Source of the DNA: Harmonia axyridis
Taxonomy: Eukaryota; Arthropoda; Insecta; Coleoptera; Coccinellidae
Direction of reading: 5' to 3'
DNA length: 64,000 nt
NCBI RefSeq assembly: GCF_914767665.1
Contig: NC_059502.1
Coordinates: forward strand, 8,432,001 to 8,496,000
Shown: piece after piece, positions 36,627-47,275 of the stretch
Layout of the letters: every line of letters begins with the position of its first letter
How positions within the stretch are numbered: position 1 is the first letter of the stretch
Notes under the pieces: generated by a model
The model's database searches: none
What the model saw: only the letters and a program-made list of their open reading frames with translations
What the model was told of the DNA's origin: nothing
Made by a program: the position numbers and the translations under genes

Positions 36627-37069
36627 GCTGTTCGGCATGAAGCGCTGCTCCAAATGCCATACCACCATCCTCTCCTCCGAGCTGGTGATGCGTGCCAGAG
36701 ACCTGGTGTTCCACGTGCACTGCTTCTCCTGCGCCGTCTGCAACCAACCCCTAACCAAGGGTGACCATTTCGGCATGCGCGAAGGGGCGGTGCTCTGCCG
36801 CCTCCACTTCGAGATGCCCGTCACCGAACTGCCCCTACCCTCCCCGGGAGCCATGTATCCTGGGGGTGGGATGCCGCCCCACCACCTCTATCCTGCACCC
36901 TTCCCCTCGCCAGACTTCCACCACCACGCCCCTCTGCCCCCGCAGCCGGGGGTTGACGGCGGCCCGCCGAAGGTGCCCTTCTTCAACGGGGCGCCAACGA
37001 CGCCGAGGCAGAAGGGGAGGCCGAGGAAGAGGAAGCCGAAGGACCTGGAGGGTATGACGGCGAGCTTAG
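36627..37069 (+). CDS. ap: apterous exon: LIM domain 2 and linker
   Basis: Internal exon of the LIM-homeodomain transcription factor apterous (Lhx2/Lhx9 class), a nuclear selector for dorsal wing identity and neuron fate in insects. It reads (R)LFGMKRCSKCHTT, then a complete LIM domain (36646-36807). The zinc ligands are C-x2-C-x18-H-x2-C-x2-C-x2-C-x18-C-x2-H. The LIM domain binds the cofactor Chip/Ldb (family knowledge). A Pro/Gly/His-rich linker follows (ELPLPSPGAMYPGGG…HHLYPAPFPSPDFHHHAPLP). The basic GRPRKRKPKDLEGMTASL, AT-hook-like and conserved in this class, lies just before the donor. The acceptor is phase 2. The donor GTAAG at 37070 leaves a single G (phase 1), which joins the AT of the next exon to give Asp. 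GC content is far above the flanking introns. Not a complete gene: an upstream exon must encode LIM1. Confidence 0.93.
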
Positions 37070-37083
37070 GTAAGGGTTGTTTG

Positions 37084-38085
37084 TAGGAATTCACGGCTTG
37101 GCTTGATTTTCAAGCTACTTGGCTTGAGTTTGACTTGATTTCAAGTCAAGTAGTAGTTTTTCAATCTCAAATCGAGTCAAGTATTTATTTATCAAGTACT
37201 TGAATCTTATCAAGCTATTTGATTATATCAGTTTTATTGTGTAGTGTCACATCGATAACAAAAATGATGGAATGAAAAGGAACATGCAGAGACACTTTAA
37301 GTTATTAATCTTATTGTATAAAAGAACCAAAACTATCAACATTTTTGAATAGAAACATAAATTAAATTACTATAAATCATACCAAAATGAAAAATACGAA
37401 AACAAATGAAGTTTCTTAATATTGAGAAACCTCCAGGCATTGTTTGATATCATAATTTTCCATTCAGGATCTGAGACACATGAGGCATCTTATAGATTTG
37501 TAGCCGAACCTATTGCGGGTTTTAGTAACTGTAAGAGCAGCTCTGAAAAATTGTCTTTCAACAGGAGCTGAAGATGCTGGCGTTGATAAAAAATCCTTGG
37601 CCATTTTGGCCAAGTTTGAAAAGATATTTCTGAAACTACCAAAATCTACCAATAGATTTCATAGAAATGTAAGGAAACTACAAATAAAGTCACACTGGTG
37701 AACGTTTCATTCTGTGGGCGCTCGAGGATTCTCCTTATTCAGTCTAAGCGCGTACGAGATAGCAGAAATATATGTCGTGCGATTCGTCCATCAAGCTCAA
37801 GTAATATCAAGTAGCTTGATATCAAGTCTAGCAATAAATATCTGAAATCAAGTTAAGTCAAGCTCAAGTATGTTATTTTTCACGAGCTTGATTTTCAAGT
37901 CAACTAGTTGGTTGAAATGTCAAGCTACTTGGCTTGATGAATCTTTAGTCATAAATAATCGTGCATTTGCTTAGTACAAAGCATAATTCCTTGATTTACC
38001 AGCACATTGTATTTCACAACAATTCACATGTATTTCTCAATGTATTTCACACTTATTTCAAAGTATTTCTTAACTGGATCAGGGA
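37084..38085 (-). mobile_element. hAT remnant plus 3' flank, duplicated block copy 2
   Basis: Collinear with 34331-35385, including the flanking TATTTCACA-type tandem repeat and the end ttaactggatcagg. It starts about 14 bp after the splice donor of the LIM2 exon. The minus-strand frame 37464-37652 reads KDFLSTPASSAPVERQFF, then RAALTVTKTRNRF and IRCLMCLRS. This is the hallmark of the hAT C-terminal dimerisation domain (hATC). No 8-bp target duplication is visible, and the match continues past the hAT end into the flank. A segmental duplication is therefore more likely than two separate insertions. Confidence 0.8.
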
Positions 38086-38450
38086 TAATGTTGTTGTTCC
38101 AGCCAACCACTTCCTAAGTTTATATTTGAAGAGCTTGAAGGTATTTATGGTCTTCAATTCTGAAGGGAATCGAAAATAAAATCTGGGTGCCAGATACGAT
38201 TGGCATCTCTGGATGATGTTTTGTTTTAGGTCTTGCTGCAACAACTGTGTTTTCTTCTTTCCTGTCCTGACCTCATTGTATTAAATGAGCTTATCTTTGG
38301 CTGGAAATGCTGAAATTATAATGATAATAAGGGTGCTTTTCTCAGATTTTGCCTCCTCTTGTAAAAATCCAAGATCCGTACTGTCTTCAGCATCACATCA
38401 AAATCTTCCTCAAACGATTCCAAAAGGTTGATTATCATAAATAATGAACA
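38052..38450 (-). mobile_element. non-LTR retrotransposon C-terminal fragment
   Basis: The minus-strand frame 38053-38244 reads QRCQSYLAPRFYFRFPSELK, then TFKLFKYKLRKWLAG. The FxxLPxxLKxxxxxxxFKxxLKxxL pattern is typical of the C-terminus of LINE reverse-transcriptase proteins in insects. The upstream coding part is not recognisable beyond about 38450. It lies inside the ap intron, antisense to ap. Confidence 0.6.
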
Positions 38451-39160
38451 TCAACATCAAACCCTATTCGCAAGACACAATACATTGTAAACCTCCTAAC
38501 AATCAACACCCCGACAAAGATCGATCTTTAAAAAAAAACAATGCACTTCAACATCCGATTGCCCATAATCTATACCTTAAGACCTTACCGGTCGCCGATC
38601 ACAACATGGCACCCCCATAAAATGAACTTGTTAAGTGTCAGTCCGTCTTCGGGAGATTTTTTGCACTTCATAAAACCACGCATCTTCGGCCGTAAAGCCA
38701 GATGGACCCGCCATATATCAGTCATGCGAGGGCATTTTTCGGAAGTGTTGCCATACCGTTTTTCCCAGAAATCTTCGATTTTTACGACCCTCGAAAATAA
38801 TAAAGTTGAGAGTAAACAAAACGCATCTAAATTATCGCTGGATTATGTCTCGTAAAAGGCGATCGTAAATGACTATGTTGTAATGTTGGGGGAATCTTAG
38901 TTTTTTAATTGTCCACCTGAGGAAAAGACAAATTGAGTTGATTGGTATCCTTGTTGGTTAGCCTGAAAATGTTTAGGGGACAGATTCATAGCGTTGAGTA
39001 TTATATCATTGAGTCAGAACTTGTTGATTTTTAGTGTATCGTTAAAATGCAGTTTCAGTCATTATAATTGATTATTCCTGGGACCGTATGATAAAAATTA
39101 TGTAATCATGCTGAGAGTTTTGAATACGAAGGTACTTGTTGGTTTTGAGCGCTCGTCTTC
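38451..39160. other. intronic stretch, nothing recognised
   Basis: A 104-codon + strand frame (38541-38855) has no recognisable domain. No repeat of this window matches. Confidence 0.45.
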
Positions 39161-39164
39161 TGAT

Positions 39165-39300
39165 CACTTTCGGCTCAATGTCACTCTTTATTAAGAGTTA
39201 TTCAACTTTCGGAAGGATCAACTGAGTGGTGTAATGCAGGGAAAAGTTCTTGGTCCACTACATCATCTGATACTACGGTAAGCGATGACATAGTGTCATA
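39165..39300 (+). mobile_element. LINE reverse-transcriptase fragment
   Basis: The short + strand run SGVMQGKVLGPLHHLI (about 39212-39260) matches the GV-x-QG-x-x-LGPLLF block of LINE reverse transcriptases. The flanks decay quickly. The same fragment recurs at 41.2 kb, so this is a repeat and not a host gene. Confidence 0.6.
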
Positions 39301-39748
39301 TGATAAAAATTCAAATCATTTAATCTTGCGAGTGTTTTTAATATCGCGTTATTTGATTTTCAAGAGCTCGTCTGCTGATTGCTCTATCAATCAATTTTAA
39401 GATTTGTACAAAAGTTCATCATGGTGATCGCGTGGCCAGAACCATGAAAAACTCATGAAGATTATCAGAAAAATACTATATTAATATGGGTTTTGATATG
39501 AAACAATAATATCGAGCTCCGTACAAAATTCTGAGCTGATCACTTCATCAGAACCATAGAAAATTCTAGTGGAATATTGAAAAAATATACCAAATATTTC
39601 CGTAATTACAAATCCGATTGGGTTGATATTTTGTGGAGATTTGATTAAAAAGAATAACAATTTCAAGCTACGTGTAAAATTTCCTGTGGATATCGTCAAC
39701 AGAACCACAGAAAAAACAGAAAAAATATGGGAAGAAACCAATGTATAA
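39301..39748. other. intronic stretch, nothing recognised
   Basis: AT-rich, with no feature that I can support. Confidence 0.4.
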
Positions 39749-40545
39749 GGTTTTCTAAAAAGACGTTTCATTTTGATATTGAAAAAAACGAGTTTGTTTT
39801 GAGAGAAATCAATTGGTAATTATTTCATTGTAAAAAGGAAGATATGCCATTGACTATGAAAAACTTTATCAGCCAAATGGCCGTCACGGCTACGGTTGCA
39901 GCACCTTTCATGAAATTTTCCATGGCCACTTCGCACATGTGCGGCTGTATGTCCACGATAACTTCATGAATATGCCATATTTAAGGTCTTGAATCGATTG
40001 TACAGCATTGTCATAGACCATTTTTATCACGTGGTCCGAAAGAAAAAAGTCTAAAGGTGTTAAATAACAAAATCTCGGTAGCCAATTCTGATCATCTTTT
40101 CGTCAAATAACACCACCTTCTCGCAAAATTGTGATCTTTTCGTTGCTTGCGTGGCACGTACCGCCGTCATGTAAATAAACGTTGTCCACATCAACACCTT
40201 CCAATTACGGTCTTAAAGAATCATTAGTTATGGCCTTGTTCCCAAGATCAACTAGGAATCGACAAATCTTGGTTTTAGTCAACACTACAGGTTACAGCTG
40301 CAATTATCTCAGTTGTTCTTGATCGACGCACACGGTTTCGATTCTTTACATCACTAGTTAGTCCCAACACCTTTGGTTTTTCCACCAGTTTCACAATTGC
40401 CGGCCCAGAAAGTGCTTCACGACGCTCCAAAAGTGGTTTAGTTATGATGCAAAATTTGCAGCATTTTTTTAGTGTAATTTAACAATTTCAATAAGTTGTT
40501 GATGCATGTTTTGTTCCATTTTTAATATTGTTATAGTTTTTACTT
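39749..40545 (-). mobile_element. DD41D-like mariner family B, internally deleted
   Basis: The minus-strand gene starts at about 40520 (MEQNMHQQLIEIVKLH) and shows the RR-x-A and LVEK pieces of the DNA-binding region. At about 40205 it jumps to the catalytic core near the second Asp (HDGGTCHASNEK). The part encoding FSDEAHF with the first Asp is absent. It then reads LTPLDFFLSDHV in a shifted frame. The 3' terminal motif aaaagacgtttcattttgat (about 39757-39777) matches the 59.5-kb copy. Confidence 0.8.
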
Positions 40546-41240
40546 GTCTAACGTCAAGAGATGATACATTCTTAAATGATAGCTATGCAGATAGCTGAAC
40601 TTTTAATTGCAATGATTTTACATCCAAGTATATGCGATCTCCAAGGGCGTAGTTGCCGCAGGAATGAACGAGCTCTGAAAAACTCCCGTTTTCTTAATTA
40701 TTATGTTTTACAACTTTTACTGCAAAAAGAATATCACAATTTTTTTCCTCGGTTGATTAAGAGCATCAACTCTCCGGCCTGTCCTATAGAACATAAATCG
40801 AAACGCCACCAGCCAATAACCATCTTCAGGGACCTTCCCCCACTCCATATCCCGGCGACATAAACACGGCTTAGGCCTGTTTGAACAGGCCCGGATCCGA
40901 TTGACGGCAAATTAATTGTGCCGCACAGCGACCGGCCGGTCGCCGCTTCCTTGATCCGCTTTCGCTAATCCCCCTCGCGAGGGGATTAAGGGGGGCGTCC
41001 CGCATTGTTCCCGCTTCCCCTCCCGCCCCGCCGCTCTTGCGATTGCCCGTTTTTTCGCCGGGCAATTTGATACCGAGACGATTTATTATTGTCCCGTTTG
41101 CGCTCTGGGAGTTGCGTGTTTGTTTTTCTTTTGACGGGGCGCGAGCTGATCCCTGTTTGGTTGACAGGTGGATTTGGTAGGGTTTAGAGAGAGGATTTCG
41201 TGCTCGGGAATTGATGGTGTCATCGGGCGCTGACGCGTTT
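40546..41240. promoter_or_regulatory. GC-rich island with two palindromes (candidate enhancer)
   Basis: A GC-rich block (about 40780-41220) in the ap intron has no repeat homology or convincing frame. It holds the perfect 16-bp palindrome GCGACCGGCCGGTCGC (40928-40943). At 40966-40988 there is a near-perfect 23-bp palindrome, TAATCCCC at one end and GGGGATTA at the other around a CTCGCGAG-like centre. TAATCC and GGATTA are binding sites for K50 homeodomain proteins such as Otd/Bcd (known). An enhancer role is inferred. Confidence 0.4.
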
Positions 41241-41370
41241 AGGTTTATTGAGAGTTATTCGAGTTTTGGATGGATTGACGGAGTGGTGTTACGCAGGGAA
41301 GAGTTCTTGGTCCGTTATTATATTTGAAACACTGGTTATCGGTGATTTAATGGTAAAAAACGTAGATCGC
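41241..41370 (+). mobile_element. LINE reverse-transcriptase fragment, second copy
   Basis: Reads SGVTQGRVLGPLLYL at about 41279-41325, homologous base by base to the fragment at 39.2 kb and slightly better preserved. Same strand as ap. Confidence 0.6.
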
Positions 41371-42079
41371 GCCATGGAATTGGGTATATCATAGAATCAT
41401 TACGAACTGAAGGTCTGTTGATTGAAAAAATAGAGCCGACTCTGATTTTTATTCAATGTTATTCAATTTGAAAACACGGCGGAGCCGTAAATAACACATG
41501 AGGGATTATACGGCAATAAAGCCTTTACAGAACACTACTCTGGTTCTGTAGGATTGCTCTGACTGTAGTTTTTAGACTGATCACTTCTAAAACTGTAAAT
41601 TTCATCTGTCGACATACCCATGCGGTACAAAAGGTACTGATACCGTCAGCAGTGTAATGAATTCATTCACTTACAGATATAAGGGCGTATTCGACCGAAG
41701 CGAGTTCCTATCTCTAAATTGTCGCCTGAAACATTTTTTCCAATCCCACAGAAGGATTCTTATCCAGCGGGTGTTAACTTCGCTGCCCTTTTTGGAAGTT
41801 AATCGGCTTTCTCATTGCCTTCGATTCTATGTTTTCACACATATCATAATCTCATTGTTGCCTCTAGCTAGATACTTTATGGGATTATAGCTTTTCCAGG
41901 TCAGCAAAGAGTTTTTTTTGCATATGTGATTACAAGTAAAGTAGCTTAACTCGACGGTTCGGTGTAATGCCTTTGTGACCCTTTCGAGACAATCATACAG
42001 ACTTCTAGGATTTCTGCTTGTTAACAACGCATAAGTAGCTAAAAGACCTGTGTGTGTAATGTTTTCATGTTAACACGCC
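41371..42079. other. intronic stretch, nothing recognised
   Basis: Short unrecognised frames only (for example 41657-41890 plus). No repeat match within the window. Confidence 0.4.
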
Positions 42080-42584
42080 ATATATTTTTTCAAATCCACA
42101 ATTTTACTATATCGTTATGAATGTATTGAATGAAATATATTTATTTGAGTGATTTTCAATTAAATATCCAAAATTGGATATTAGGAATCGAATATTTTTC
42201 CTAATTGTCGAATTTATAATAAGCAGAATATTTATTATTTTCTGTATCTACCTGCTGAAATCCAAGGTTTGGCAACTTTTGCTCCCCTAGTGTCATCGGT
42301 TGTTTCACGTCGTTTGGCGCGCTTGAAATTTGTTTTCTGAATTTCTAATATATTTAGGTATTTATTTCAATATATTCTGAGTTATTATGAAACATTGATT
42401 CACTATGGGACATAAGAAGTGCGTTCTTTGTGGAGAAACTCGCGAATTGAGTGAAATATCGTATCACTGATATGTTTTCATTTCCGTGCGCTACATGTCA
42501 AATTTGATAGTTCATGTTTGGGACAAAATTTGCTGACTGAAAATGACATAATATGCTCCCTCTATCTATGTTCATTACTCTGAG
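42080..42584 (-). mobile_element. 580-bp inverted-repeat element, copy e, one end missing
   Basis: Same orientation as copy d. The left terminal repeat and about 70 bp are absent; homology starts near 42083. The right terminus (…ctatctatgttcattactctgag) is intact. The CxxC frame is preserved as ATG-GHKKCVLCGETRELSEI, then SYH and a stop, at about 42409-42475. This is the best preserved version of that frame. Confidence 0.8.
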
Positions 42585-44760
42585 GTAACCCAGTGGTACG
42601 TTTAATCTTGATAGTTACATCAATTTCAAGTTACTAATTACTTTCTCACAACTACAGTTACCGACGAAAAAGTCGACGCATCTGTAGTAAGTAGTTCATG
42701 ATCCGAACGAGACTTATTACAAGTCGAATTTCCATTTTTAATCAACATTTCTGACATGACTCCGATCTGCAACGATATAAATAAAACACACTTTGACAGT
42801 ACACTGGGAATAAATTAAAATAGAGGCAGTACGCTCTGCTTTTATGGCGCAAGGACACGTATGAGAAAATATAACGAGTTTTTTTCTCGACGTATTCCAT
42901 GTTTTCGAGATGCCGAGGATCCAACACGGTCCGCATACTTAATAAAGTAATTAAAATTTAATATATTATTATTTCGTGTGATAGCGGTATGAAATTTCCT
43001 GTTTGCTGTGTATACGTAAGACGTTCGTGTCTGAGGTTGCGCTAACAAAAAAAAATTGGACGGATGATTCCGATACGTTCTCTGAAAACATGACAAGAGC
43101 GACTTTTATTGTTCATTTGAAGTAATCGCTATCTTGTTAATAAATTAACGGAACCCGACAACTGTTGTCTTTAAATGACGTTAATTGGTGGTGATGTGGA
43201 GAACGAATTTGCCATTTTGCGGCATTAAATGTTAATGTGGCGCGGTCTTCTACGATGTTGAGAAGGAATTGTTTTCTGTACTGGAACATTAAGAATCCGT
43301 GAGATCTGCTTCTGAACGTAATTTTTTGCATGATCCAGCTTTCTCGATTACCTAAGGTTTCTGTTACTAAGACGGTAGATGTTGTTATTTTGAAAACTCA
43401 CACAAAAACGTCTACGTTTGATTCACTTTTTTCGAATTGTCAATTTGTCATATACATAATACTACTACATATATGCGTGGCTATTATTTATTTTCTTGAT
43501 TGTACATAAATATCCTCCAATTCGTATTAATTTATCTATTTTTATATTTTCTTATATGAAATTATATTTTTGTATATTGACTTCACATATATTATTTGAT
43601 GAGTTAAATATTGTATGCTTATTGTGAGCAATACTAATATACAAATTAAAATTCTACCTTTACTTTCGGAGAACATGAAAGCAATAAATATGAAAAAGAT
43701 TACATTTATAAGAATGTAACAACACGCTTCTGTGGATGACCGTCTCTTCTTTTTCTCAATTTATTCTATTACTAGTTTTATATTTTTTGTAACTTTCATT
43801 TGCGAGAAACGAAACGCCTTCAGTTTTTGCATGTCGTGTCGATAATATTTCAAAAGATGTGGATTACATGTTTTGAGAAATGTTAGTATAAAATTCAATC
43901 CAGAAATCGAATTATAAAGCTTTTCCCCAATTTCGAAAACACAAGCAGCGTAGTGCGGGTCCAGTACCTGGATGGATGACCGTTACGTTATGAACATGCC
44001 GGTGTCACTCAATTTTTTTATTATTTTATGTAGCTAGTTCTGACTCTAACTCGACAAAACCTGGAAAGCCCCCATCCTAACGTTCTGATTCCCACAGGAA
44101 CCAACGCGCGCTTGCAGCGGGGACACACGCCGCCCGAGCACTCGTAATCTGGAGGGTCTCTCCTCAGCGCCAGGTATTTCCACACACGGCACGTTCTGTG
44201 GGAACCATTTCCCGCAGATCGCATAAACCCTTTGTTGTCCCTGTTTACGACCTGCCTTTATCTGTTGACGATGCGTAAAACAACAAAGGGGCATTTCGGG
44301 TTCTCGAAAACCTTTCGACTGGTCCACTCGACCCGGATAATTTGTTTATTTGCCTCTTATCGCGTCAAGAGTGCCTTGAAATCGTCCGGTCTGGAATGGC
44401 GAGATCCGAAATTAATTTAATTCGTTGAAATGATCGATCGACTGAACAATCGTATCAACCTTATGAGGATTTTGTCTACGAAAGTCTAGAAATGTCGACT
44501 CCGTTAATGTGAAGTTTTTTTTCACGTACAAATACAGTTAAACGACGCTAAGAGAAAAATACGATGAAATCGAAAACAATAAAATAAAAAAACAAGAAAA
44601 AAATTAAAAATAATAAGAGTACTTAGAAAGGTTTGTTCAAAAGATTTATAGAATAAAGACAATTATTGACATTTTCCAAATTGATTGTTGATCTGGTTAG
44701 TTCATCCAATGGTTTATGATACTGCTTGATGAAGACTGACTTTGCGTAGAAGAGCATTTA
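42585..44760. other. intronic stretch with GC-rich patch
   Basis: Mostly AT-rich with nothing recognised. A GC-rich patch at about 44040-44440 has overlapping minus-strand frames without a domain. One (44021-44224) contains CRVWKYLALRRDPP and CPRCKR, but its single CxxC is not enough to claim a zinc finger. Confidence 0.4.
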
Positions 44761-44960
44761 GCACTTCGCTCAATACTTCCCAGACCTAACCAGAAAAACA
44801 TATTTCTTTTCAAAAACTCCATTTTATTCGTCAACATAGTCGCCTTCAGGAGTATTCAAACGCTCCTCTAACTTTTCAATACCTCTTCTATAGAAACATT
44901 CTCTTCAGGTCTGCAAAACCCTAGTAATCACCGAGGACCAGATCTAGAGAATACACATGG
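44761..44960 (-). mobile_element. mariner 3' remnant
   Basis: The end gcacttcgctcaatacttcc followed by acctaaccagaaaaacat is the complement of the mariner 3' terminus seen at 10.6 and 61.4 kb. Decayed C-terminal coding sequence follows, with ctccattttattcgtcaaca and the complement of EEERLNTPEG-like sequence. About 200 bp remain. Confidence 0.65.
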
Positions 44961-45061
44961 TTTTCATCAATTTGAGACATTTGGAAAGTAATTGTAGGAT
45001 TTCACATATGTCTACTTATGCGTTTCGTCCCTGACACACACACCGGACTCATCAGTGTGAC

Positions 45062-45237
45062 TTTGGTATATTTGTGTGTGCCGTGTCACAGACGCTTGGG
45101 GAATTTATTCGGGAGCCGCCGGGACTCGAACCCGGCACCTTGTTGCATCTCGGTGAAAGAGTCTACACTCTTAACCTCTAGGCCACCGACTGCTGTGTTA
45201 ATTGTTGCTATGTGGAGCTTTATGAGAAGCCGCCACA
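45062..45237 (-). mobile_element. tRNA-derived SINE, copy 1
   Basis: On the minus strand it has an RNA polymerase III A box TGGCCTAGAGG (45175-45185) and a perfect B box GGTTCGAGTCC (45122-45132). The T-stem-like GCCGG and CCGGC surround the B box. The two boxes are 43 bp apart, as in a tRNA. The anticodon arm and acceptor stem do not fold properly, and the whole 176 bp recurs 402 bp away. It is therefore a SINE and not a working tRNA gene. Confidence 0.75.
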
Positions 45238-45463
45238 AGACTCCCTCCCCAGTGACGGAGGAACGAAACTTATGCGTGTTAAGATGTCATCGGTGCAGCC
45301 GGGTGATTGCCGCCTAATGAGAGCTGCACCTCACGGCATCGTGCGGACGGTGAATGCCGCCTATCCAGGTCCGCTATACCGCGGCAGACCAAGGAGCACG
45401 TATTACACGTCATGGGAATGGGCGTCTAGAGTTTCGTTGGATATTGCAGATATATGGGAGCTT
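45238..45463. repeat. spacer between the two SINE copies
   Basis: A GC-rich 226-bp segment (agtgacggaggaacgaaact … gcgtctagagtttcgttgga) lies between the SINE copies. It may be part of a longer composite unit. I see only one copy of it here, so its relationship to the SINE is open. Frames across it are continuous with the SINE sequence by chance. Confidence 0.45.
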
Positions 45464-45640
45464 TTTGGTATATTTGTGTGTGCCGTGTCACAGACGCTTG
45501 GGGAATTTATTCGGGAGCCGCCGGTACTCGAACCCGGCACCTTGTTGCATCTCTGTGAGAGAGTCTACACTCTTAACCTCTAGGCCACCGAGTGCTGTGT
45601 TTATTGTTGTTATGTGGAGCTTTATGAGAAGCCGCCACAT
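45464..45640 (-). mobile_element. tRNA-derived SINE, copy 2
   Basis: Nearly identical to copy 1 over 177 bp. The A box is unchanged (45577-45587). The B box has one change near its end (GGTTCGAGTAC, 45524-45534), which should weaken transcription factor IIIC binding. The near identity suggests a recent duplication. Confidence 0.75.
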
Positions 45641-46798
45641 AATATTAAAATTTGTTTGGTTTGCAGTAAAATAATGTCTACAACATTGTAGCTGACTTGA
45701 TGGCGCTACTGAAATGAATGAATTATAACATTTATAAATGCTAATCTTCAAGCCATGTTTGATATTCAGTAGAATATTGATACCACCTTGTTGAACAAAG
45801 AAAAGTTAATAATCTTTTAGACTTACAATGAGAGATGGAATGGGCCGAATATAAGCAATTGAAGCATCATTTCTTAGTTCTTACATTATTCTGCTTTTTC
45901 TCTATAGTCAACTTCTTGATTTGGTTACAGCGGAAAATACCATATATGATTTTGCTTAAAGTATCAACAAAACTATTGTCTCCACTGATGGTTGTAATTT
46001 AGTTGAGTGCAACGACAATCTCCTATTTGGTTCAACAGTTTTATTTTTTAGTACTTCTAAGTTTTTGGTAGGTTTTAAATGTTCCACACTTTCACATGTA
46101 TCCAGACTAAAAACCATGAAGAGTCAGGAAAACCTGCCTTCCATGTCATCCCTCTGGCTATTGCCTGGATGGATCACCTGATGATTCCGCAAACAACCAT
46201 CGTTTTCTGGTCAAAGATAACAATTATCTCCTACTTTACAACGTGGCGTAATGCGGAGTTTTTTCATTCGGAAAATACTCTCGAGATCGCCGTAAAACCA
46301 AAGTGGAATATAAAATATTGTATTTACGAGGCAAGCAGAGCTGACGCAAAATTAATAGCCTCAGGTTCGCGGGTTCTGGTACCTTACGGTACGGGGTTTA
46401 TTATCTTTTTTACTGCTGTTTAAGAACAAATGCCATTACCGCCTAATCAATTTAATCTGGGTAGATCTTTTTCAATTTCTTTTACGAGTTTAGCGCCTCG
46501 CTCGTTCCTATTTACTGCTTTATTAAAGGAGGAAGTACTGAGCTGGAGTATTTTATTAGTCAGCACATCTTCGTCTTCTCGTCAAGAGCCGTATATGGAA
46601 ATGGAGAAGTCTTAATATTATGTTTGCTTAACAGCTTATTCCAGGCAATGCATTTCCAGACGCTTTACAAGAGTTATATTGAGATTCAAATTGGGTTTCT
46701 GAGTATCGATTCAGTTTCATGATCATAGTTATATAGAATTCAAGAAACATTGAACCAGATGCTAGGCAGATCTTTGAAATAGCTATTTCTGTAGTTAG
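45641..46798. other. intronic stretch with an unassigned open frame
   Basis: A 114-codon + strand frame (46079-46423) has no recognisable domain. No repeat match. Nothing else supported. Confidence 0.4.
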
Positions 46799-47275
46799 TG
46801 ATTCATCACGCCAAGTAGCTGGATATTTTAACTACTTCAATTGAAAATCAAGCTCGAGAAAAATTACATACTTGAGCTTGACTGGACTTGATTCAAGATA
46901 TTTATTGATTGACTCGATATCAAGCTACTTGATATTACTTGAGCTTGATATGCACGCGTCGCAAGGCATATATTTCTGCAATCTCGTACACGCATAGACT
47001 AAATAAGGGGATTCCTCAAGCACCGAGAGACTGAAGCATTCGCCAGTGTGGCTTTACTAGTAGTTTTCACACATTTCTATGAAAATTATTGGTATATTTT
47101 GGTAGTTTCAGAAATATCTCTCCGAACTTGGTAAAAATAGCCGAGGATTTTTTCTCAACGCCACCATCTTCAGCTCCTGTTGAAGACAATTTTCCAGAGC
47201 TGCTGTTACAGTTACAAAAACCCGCAATTGAATTGAAATCAAGTCAATCTCAAGCCAAGTCTTGAATCCCTATCT
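46799..47275 (+). mobile_element. hAT remnant, inverted relative to the 34.3- and 37.1-kb copies
   Basis: It contains the same ends (gattcatcacgccaagtagc on the left, ccaagtcttgaatccctatc on the right). The middle, about 47080-47220, is the same dimerisation-domain sequence in + orientation with stops and indels. An internal part of about 350 bp seen in the other copies is missing. It ends about 230 bp upstream of the homeodomain exon. Confidence 0.75.

Noticed and set aside
44021..44224. Zinc-finger protein fragment (CPRCKR)
   Set aside because: Only one CxxC pair in a GC-rich antisense frame; no second pair at a meaningful distance.
45122..45185. A working tRNA gene
   Set aside because: A and B boxes are present, but the acceptor and anticodon arms do not fold, and the unit with its flanks is repeated 402 bp away. 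A tRNA-derived SINE explains it better.
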